A stretch of 10,876 nt of DNA from contig PACY01000043.1 of assembly GCA_002700405.1 (NCBI GenBank), positions 2,483-13,358 on the forward strand, given 5' to 3'. The position numbers were made by a program, and so were the translations under genes. The notes below the pieces were generated by a model. It saw nothing but the letters and a program-made list of their open reading frames with translations, was not told the DNA's origin and made no database searches. Numbering within the stretch: position 1 is the first letter of the stretch; every line of letters starts with the position of its first letter. Of the stretch, positions 6,188 to 10,876 are shown in pieces. Source of the stretch: Flavobacteriaceae bacterium. GTDB lineage: Bacteria; Bacteroidota; Bacteroidia; Flavobacteriales; Flavobacteriaceae.

Positions 6188-9070
6188 AATAGCATTGATA
6201 CTGAATTCTTGATTAATACCATCTTCAACACTTAACTCAAATTCATGTGTAATCGATTGACCATAAATATTGTACAATAAATCTTTACCTGTGCTTCGTA
6301 GATCACTCCAATAAACCATATAAGACTGTTCAGATTGACCTTTTGAATATAAAGTTATTTTTGGCTCTGTTTGGATATGGTAAGCATCACAAAGAGCAAT
6401 ACCACTTTGACTATAGACAAACTCACCATTATCTATTTCTTGATAATAAATATCTGTATGAGTCTGTAAATTTTCATCACTATTATTTCTTGAATCTTCC
6501 CATACAATCATATACCTTCCATTAAGTGCTGTATAAGGGTATACATTAATTTGATCCCCTTGACCATCTGCAATCAAATAAAGAGGAGAACCATCTATAT
6601 TCTGATTTACCTCTAATGTCTCTAGGTTAACTGTATTACATAATAAATCATAATCCTGACCATTACTATAGTCTTCCCAACAAACTAAGACCTCATTTAA
6701 TTCATTATGATACGTTATCTTTGAATTAGTCTGATCATTATCATAACTAGCAATTGAAATACCATCTAAGCTACCCAAAGAATTTCCAGAATAATCAAAA
6801 TATTGACCATAAATATCAGAACCGCTCTCTTGCCTGTTATCTCTCCATATTACAAAAATACCATCTCCAGTATCAACGGCATCCTCAATAAATTGATTAC
6901 TATCTACATCACACACCCTTTTTGGAAAACCTTCAGTATTTTCACCATCTTGGTTTATAATCGTAATATTTCCATAATTACCTGAACCAACTTTATCAAA
7001 AACAATAAAAGCGCCACCATTTGGTACATTAAATACGCTTCTAACAAAGTTATCTGAAGATGGATCATTTGTTAAGTTTTTAGGCGCGTCCCAATAAATT
7101 GTACCATCAATACCAACTTTTCTAACATATATATCAGGTCCAGCAAAGAACTCGCTGAGTGAAGTAAAGTAAAATAAAGTATTATCATCATTAACAAGTA
7201 AATCTAAATCTCTGCCAAATTCACTAATAAAATCATATTGGAACCAATCAGTAGGATTAAGCCAAGTCCCATTTGGGTCGCCCACTAAATTTAGCTCTGG
7301 TAAATCTAAAATTTGAAAATACTGAGAATAACCTTCACCAGGATCAGCACCAGCTTGAAAATTGTCCTGTAAAAATCCCATAAACAAGTTATCTCCTACT
7401 TTTTTAACTTCAGCATTTAGCTGCGCAGGATTCTGACTTAAAGGTGTGTTTGGAACTGAATTTGCATTATCATAAGAATAGCCATAATCATTTGATATAA
7501 TTTTACCAAAATTATAAGTTGAATTAACTCCATTTTCACGATCTTCCCAATATAATAAAATTTCACTATCATTTATTGTTTCAGATTTAACATTGTCAGA
7601 CCTACCATCTACACCATAATAAATTTCCATACCATTATTACCTAAAGTTAATTCACCTTGCGAGCTTAAATGCTGAGTGTATATACCACCACTCCCAGCT
7701 CTTCCATCTTCCCATATAATAAATGCTGAACCATTACCATCTTTTCTAACAACAGGACTTTTTTGAATTAAAGCGGCATTAGATACAACCAAACCATTTT
7801 CAGGCATAGTAGTTAAATTTTCAGCGCTAACATGCTGCACATAAACATCTGCTTCATCACCACTAGTTCTATCATCTTGCCAAACAAAATAAGCTCCTCC
7901 ATCACCACTAACAGATAACCGCGCACCTGTTTGAGCATCTTCAGCAGTACATATTGCTAATCCATCTACCGGCCATTGAATCGGGTCATCTTGAGATGCA
8001 ATAATTTTTTGAGCATAAATATCACTATTGCCATTTTGATCACTATACCAAACCACATATGCCCCAGAATCATCTGCTTTAACTCTTGGTTTTGTTTGAG
8101 AAGAAGAAAGTCCTTCAGTTAAAGGTAAACCTTGAGGGTAATCTTGAAAATAAGGATCTCCATTTACCCATAAATATTGCATATAAATATCAAAATTTTG
8201 ATTTCTATCATCTTGCCATGTAGTCGCTGTTATCCCTTCTGTTCCACAACAACCAGCAGCATATGTTATTTTTGCATAATTCTGATCACCTTCTGCATCA
8301 CAAATTGCAATTCCTCCATCTTCAACTGTGCTCCATAAGGTAGTAATTGTTCCATCATCATGATTTGCTAACATCCTTTGACCAAAAATATCCAAATTTC
8401 CATTTCTATCATCAACCCATGCCATAGCAGCTTCTCCAAGGCCTGCAATCTCTAAACTAATTCCATTATGATGAGAATCGTTTGTCATAATAGGAACACC
8501 CTCTCCAGGATTTATAATTTGATTATCAGATGAAATATGAGTTGCATACACATGCTCGTACTGACCAACAGTAAAGTCTTTCCAAATAATATATGCGCCA
8601 CCATTACCATCTTTACACATATTTGGACTTCTTTGAGCTCCATCTTTAACTACAATAGGTTGTCCCTCAAGAGACCAAACTAAAGTACCATCAGATAGAA
8701 CATGCTGAGCATAAACATCTCCTTTTGTGTCAGGCTCATTCCTATAATCAATCCATACAACAAAAGCACCACCATTATCATCTCCAACTATTAATGGATC
8801 TTCTTGTCTTCCATAAGCTGTAGTTACAGCAACGCCTTTTTCACCCCATAAACGATTACCTTGAGCATCAATTTTTTGAACATAAACATCCCTCATACTA
8901 TCTCTAGTATCAGACCAAGCAAAAATAATTTCGCCTGTTTGCCCATCAGCCGCACCTCTCTGCCATTCAATGTGCTGACCTTGCCTGATTGGCGCCCCAT
9001 CATCTATCCAATCAAATTGAGCTATAATTAAATTAAATATTAAAGATAAAAATAAAAATCTAAAGACCAT
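5948..9070 (-). CDS. Large secreted repeat protein (propeller-like) with C-terminal sorting domain
   Basis: A 1040-residue protein with a signal peptide (residues 1-17, ending LIIAQ). Residues about 40-945 are built from roughly 16 degenerate repeats of 54-67 residues. Each has a strand GGAFVVW, the turn DxRxGxxD, IYxQ, and a short segment often ending in ICD or GLP. Conserved Trp residues occur at 52, 106, 163, 218, 285, 341, 397, 453, 508, 742, 798, 857 and 921; the copies between 560 and 700 are divergent and replace Trp by Phe. The pattern suggests one or two beta-propellers. No catalytic motif is visible, so a binding or structural surface role is the most I can infer. Residues 962-1040 are a YPNPFNP sorting domain ending SLLK. 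The start has AGGAG six bases upstream. The stop is TGA, overlapping the ATG of the M14 gene. Confidence 0.87.
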   Translation of the reverse strand: MVFRFLFLSLIFNLIIAQFDWIDDGAPIRQGQHIEWQRGAADGQTGEIIFAWSDTRDSMRDVYVQKIDAQGNRLWGEKGVAVTTAYGRQEDPLIVGDDNGGAFVVWIDYRNEPDTKGDVYAQHVLSDGTLVWSLEGQPIVVKDGAQRSPNMCKDGNGGAYIIWKDFTVGQYEHVYATHISSDNQIINPGEGVPIMTNDSHHNGISLEIAGLGEAAMAWVDDRNGNLDIFGQRMLANHDDGTITTLWSTVEDGGIAICDAEGDQNYAKITYAAGCCGTEGITATTWQDDRNQNFDIYMQYLWVNGDPYFQDYPQGLPLTEGLSSSQTKPRVKADDSGAYVVWYSDQNGNSDIYAQKIIASQDDPIQWPVDGLAICTAEDAQTGARLSVSGDGGAYFVWQDDRTSGDEADVYVQHVSAENLTTMPENGLVVSNAALIQKSPVVRKDGNGSAFIIWEDGRAGSGGIYTQHLSSQGELTLGNNGMEIYYGVDGRSDNVKSETINDSEILLYWEDRENGVNSTYNFGKIISNDYGYSYDNANSVPNTPLSQNPAQLNAEVKKVGDNLFMGFLQDNFQAGADPGEGYSQYFQILDLPELNLVGDPNGTWLNPTDWFQYDFISEFGRDLDLLVNDDNTLFYFTSLSEFFAGPDIYVRKVGIDGTIYWDAPKNLTNDPSSDNFVRSVFNVPNGGAFIVFDKVGSGNYGNITIINQDGENTEGFPKRVCDVDSNQFIEDAVDTGDGIFVIWRDNRQESGSDIYGQYFDYSGNSLGSLDGISIASYDNDQTNSKITYHNELNEVLVCWEDYSNGQDYDLLCNTVNLETLEVNQNIDGSPLYLIADGQGDQINVYPYTALNGRYMIVWEDSRNNSDENLQTHTDIYYQEIDNGEFVYSQSGIALCDAYHIQTEPKITLYSKGQSEQSYMVYWSDLRSTGKDLLYNIYGQSITHEFELSVEDGINQEFSINAIYPNPFNPEVNVSFFNPVNNQVSVKIYNLNGRLIDTLYDNYLNNGNHSFKWNAQNYSSGIYIVTIGSGGSYISSKVSLLK
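6235..8953 (-). repeat. About 16 degenerate protein-level tandem repeats (WxDxR...DIYxQ)
   Basis: At the protein level a unit of about 56 residues (about 168 bases) recurs through the central nine-tenths of the 1040-residue protein. The best copies read AWSDTR...DVYVQ, VWIDYR...DVYAQ, AWVDDR...DIFGQ, TWQDDR...DIYMQ, VWQDDR...DVYVQ, IWEDGR...GIYTQ and IWRDNR...DIYGQ. DNA copies are diverged, so the repeats are old rather than recent duplications. Confidence 0.85.
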
Positions 9071-9082
9071 TAAAAACTCCTG

Positions 9083-10324
9083 TTATTTTAAATTATAAAT
9101 ATAAATTCCATCCTCGGTTGAAACTATGATGTTATTACCATCTACTTTTACGTGATTTGAATAAGGAGTTTCAATTTGACCTATATAATCAATATTTAAA
9201 CCGCCATTCCACTGATATAACAAACATCCATCATGCCCTGCAGATAATGCTATAGTACCATTATCTTCACTAATATTGTTAATTGTATAGCCATTAGCTA
9301 TAGATAAGTTATCAATAATATCCCCATTATCATCAAGTAAAGATATGTAACAGCCATTACTTGTCGACAAACCAGCAAAAACAACCAAATCTTTTACAAA
9401 TACTGAATTTACTTCTCCTGAAAGATCAAATGAAGAATGTACATAAGGATAAAATCCTCCATTTGGTTCAAAAATACCACCTAACCCTGGATTGTAATAA
9501 TCAAAAGTAGGATTTTCACATACCACTCTATCATCATCAACATTTCCTGAAGAAACAAAATCTGTAAGAATTTCATACGTATTACTATCAAAACATGTTG
9601 ATTCAGATACTTGCTTTAAAACTTTAACTCCCAATTCACCATTAGAAACAACTAACAAACCATCGTTAAAATGTATTTTCTCCGGTAATATTCCAAAATT
9701 ATAAGAGAACTCACACGAAGGACTAGCATTTTGCTCAGGAAATAAATCACCTCCAGAAATATCATAAAGCCCTTTCCATACAACGGAAGTTGAATATTCA
9801 TCAAAATCTCCAATAGTCCCTTCATCATCACTCTCAGATGAAGAATGCTTAACAAGAGAAAAAACATTGATAGCATTTGGATTAGATTCATCATCAATTG
9901 CTGTACTAAGCCATGTTCCACCGTAACAATCCTGTAAATAATAATCAACATACTGAGTTGCGCTTTGATCTAATTTATGTAACCATATTCTATCATATAT
10001 ATCTGTTATAAAAGCTATATCATGACTTTGAGAAATAATTACTTCTTGTGCACGGTTATCACCCATAGAATCATCTAAAATAGAATCATTATAAACTGAA
10101 TCAACAGACACAATATCACCCATAGCATCTCTATTAACATCATAAACAATAAAACCATGATAGTTTGCTGCTACTATCATTGAATTTTCATTCAAATCGG
10201 CATCCATTGCTTCACCATAAGTATTAATATATGTAACTAAGTCAGCTACACTATTACTCTCACGTTCTAACTGATCTATGCATGCAAATAATAAAAAAGA
10301 TAATATAATTATATATAATTTCAT
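9083..10324 (-). CDS. Outer-surface lipoprotein with propeller-like repeats
   Basis: A 413-residue protein. Residues 1-15 (MKLYIIILSFLLFAC) form a lipoprotein signal peptide with lipobox LFAC, so Cys15 should be acylated. The mature part contains about six weakly similar units, each with two short strands around a small turn: SMIVAANYHGFIVYDV, DIAFITDIYDRIWLHKL, LLVVSNGELGVKVLK, LVVFAGLSTSNGCYISLL, TIALSAGHDGCLLYQW and IIVSTEDGIYIYNLK. This resembles the LVIVD-type or other beta-propeller lipoproteins of FCB bacteria, but I cannot name a function. Cysteines at 133, 204, 244, 269, 325 and 367 could form disulfides. I chose the ATG at 10324 over a GTG two codons earlier because GAGG (10330-10333) lies five bases before the ATG and overlaps the GTG. 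Twelve bases separate its stop from the next gene start. Confidence 0.8.
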   Translation of the reverse strand: MKLYIIILSFLLFACIDQLERESNSVADLVTYINTYGEAMDADLNENSMIVAANYHGFIVYDVNRDAMGDIVSVDSVYNDSILDDSMGDNRAQEVIISQSHDIAFITDIYDRIWLHKLDQSATQYVDYYLQDCYGGTWLSTAIDDESNPNAINVFSLVKHSSSESDDEGTIGDFDEYSTSVVWKGLYDISGGDLFPEQNASPSCEFSYNFGILPEKIHFNDGLLVVSNGELGVKVLKQVSESTCFDSNTYEILTDFVSSGNVDDDRVVCENPTFDYYNPGLGGIFEPNGGFYPYVHSSFDLSGEVNSVFVKDLVVFAGLSTSNGCYISLLDDNGDIIDNLSIANGYTINNISEDNGTIALSAGHDGCLLYQWNGGLNIDYIGQIETPYSNHVKVDGNNIIVSTEDGIYIYNLK

Positions 10325-10326
10325 GT

Positions 10327-10333
10327 TCACCTC
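10327..10333 (-). promoter_or_regulatory. Ribosome binding site that decides the lipoprotein start
   Basis: GAGGTGA on the minus strand is well spaced for the ATG at 10324-10322. A GTG start at 10330-10328 would lie inside this site, so the two-residue longer reading is unlikely. Confidence 0.7.
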
Positions 10334-10342
10334 AATCTAAAT

Positions 10343-10876
10343 TTAAAAATTATAAACAAACTTTAACCACAATTCATTTCTTTGATGATTTTTATAACCC
10401 TCAACCCAAGAAACTTCAGCATTACTAGATGAAGATACCTGTCTTAAAAAGTGTCTTGCAGAAGCATCGAGACTAATTGCTTTAGTTATTTTTTTAGAAA
10501 CCTCTAATCTTATATCGTAATCTGAATAGGTTTTCCAATTATCTGAATTGTAATACCAAGATTCTAAATCATAATATCTGTGATTAAAATAAAATTTAAA
10601 CCCCACACTCGATATAAAAGATTTTTTAAATGATTTTTTAATATACATCTTAAAACCATTCCTTACATATGAACGATCCATTTTAGAAGATTGAATCATC
10701 TCAGAATCATTATATGAAATATTATCAGAATTGTAATATAGATATGTAAAATTAGAATAATATGATTTAAACATTTTTGACTTTAGCGTTGCTTCAAATC
10801 CATATATCCTACTATCAAATTCAGTGAAATTTTTATTATAAAATTGATTATTGAGAATAAATCTATAATCTATCCA
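10343..10876 (-). CDS. Outer-membrane beta-barrel protein, C-terminal part (5' end beyond right edge)
   Basis: The frame is open to the window edge, giving 177 residues; the internal ATG at 10774 is not the true start because 34 further codons upstream read as the same kind of protein (DYRFILNNQFYNKNFTEFD, then IYGFEATLKSK). The sequence is a series of alternating polar/aromatic strands rich in Tyr, Phe, Trp and Ser, for example YYSNFTYLYYNSD, GFKFYFNHRYYDLESWYYN, YDIRLEVSKKI and ELWLKFVYNF. It ends in the terminal Phe typical of outer-membrane barrels. It is 12 bases ahead of the lipoprotein gene and on the same strand, so it is probably the first visible gene of the operon. A role in export, anchoring or uptake for the secreted proteins is possible, but nothing in this fragment identifies it. 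The stop is TAA. Confidence 0.75.
   Translation of the reverse strand, partial: WIDYRFILNNQFYNKNFTEFDSRIYGFEATLKSKMFKSYYSNFTYLYYNSDNISYNDSEMIQSSKMDRSYVRNGFKMYIKKSFKKSFISSVGFKFYFNHRYYDLESWYYNSDNWKTYSDYDIRLEVSKKITKAISLDASARHFLRQVSSSSNAEVSWVEGYKNHQRNELWLKFVYNF

Noticed and set aside
6343..6985. Two plus-strand ORFs of 60 codons (6343-6525 and 6803-6985)
   Set aside because: Both are antisense shadows of the repeat protein, with composition explained by its WxDxR repeats; no start signals were seen.
9652..9951. Minus-strand ORF of 99 codons
   Set aside because: It is an out-of-frame shadow inside the lipoprotein gene, whose own frame has a signal peptide and repeated strands.
10343..10774. Treating the beta-barrel gene as complete from the ATG at 10774
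   Set aside because: The same frame continues open to the window edge with barrel-like strands, and there is no signal peptide after that ATG.
1..10876. CRISPR arrays, tRNA or rRNA genes, insertion sequences
   Set aside because: No regularly spaced direct repeats, cloverleaf-like segments, rRNA motifs, transposase genes or terminal inverted repeats were seen; nearly all bases are coding.

Overview
The window is AT-rich DNA with no stretch over 300 bases lacking a gene. I infer a marine bacterium of the FCB group, perhaps Candidatus Marinimicrobia (SAR406) or a relative. The reasons are the very low GC content, secreted proteins ending in YPNPFNP-type sorting domains, dockerin-like tails, DxNGNxxxDxGE calcium-type loops, and a eukaryote-like (type II) glutamine synthetase. 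The assignment is not proven.

Left part (1-1132). A minus-strand pair encodes an Lrp/AsnC-family regulator (225-692) followed 24 bases later by the start of a glutamine synthetase that runs off the left edge. This looks like a nitrogen or amino-acid control unit. Divergent from it, on the plus strand, is a small gene at 782-1132 that ordinary ORF calling would miss. It encodes an ArsC-family protein (glutaredoxin-coupled arsenate reductase type) in which an in-frame UGA sits exactly at the catalytic cysteine. The three family arginines are kept, and a hairpin with the geometry of a bacterial SECIS lies just downstream. The best reading is a selenocysteine-containing ArsC. It is the most interesting item in the window. 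UGA is used as a normal stop elsewhere in the window, which argues against a genome-wide UGA reassignment.

Right part (1124-10876). Five minus-strand genes are packed head to tail with gaps of 12, 12, -4 and 1 bases, and so are probably one operon whose promoter lies beyond the right edge. In transcription order they are: an outer-membrane beta-barrel protein (3' part only); a lipoprotein with propeller-like repeats; a large secreted protein with about 16 repeats around a WxDxR...DIYxQ motif and a C-terminal sorting domain; an M14 zinc carboxypeptidase with a regulatory-like domain and a C-terminal dockerin-like pair; and a C25 (gingipain-family) cysteine peptidase with a C-terminal sorting domain. 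I infer a cell-surface/secreted module in which peptide-bond-cleaving enzymes are exported together with surface scaffold or binding proteins. The C25 protein has Trp where gingipains have the catalytic His of their GHG motif.
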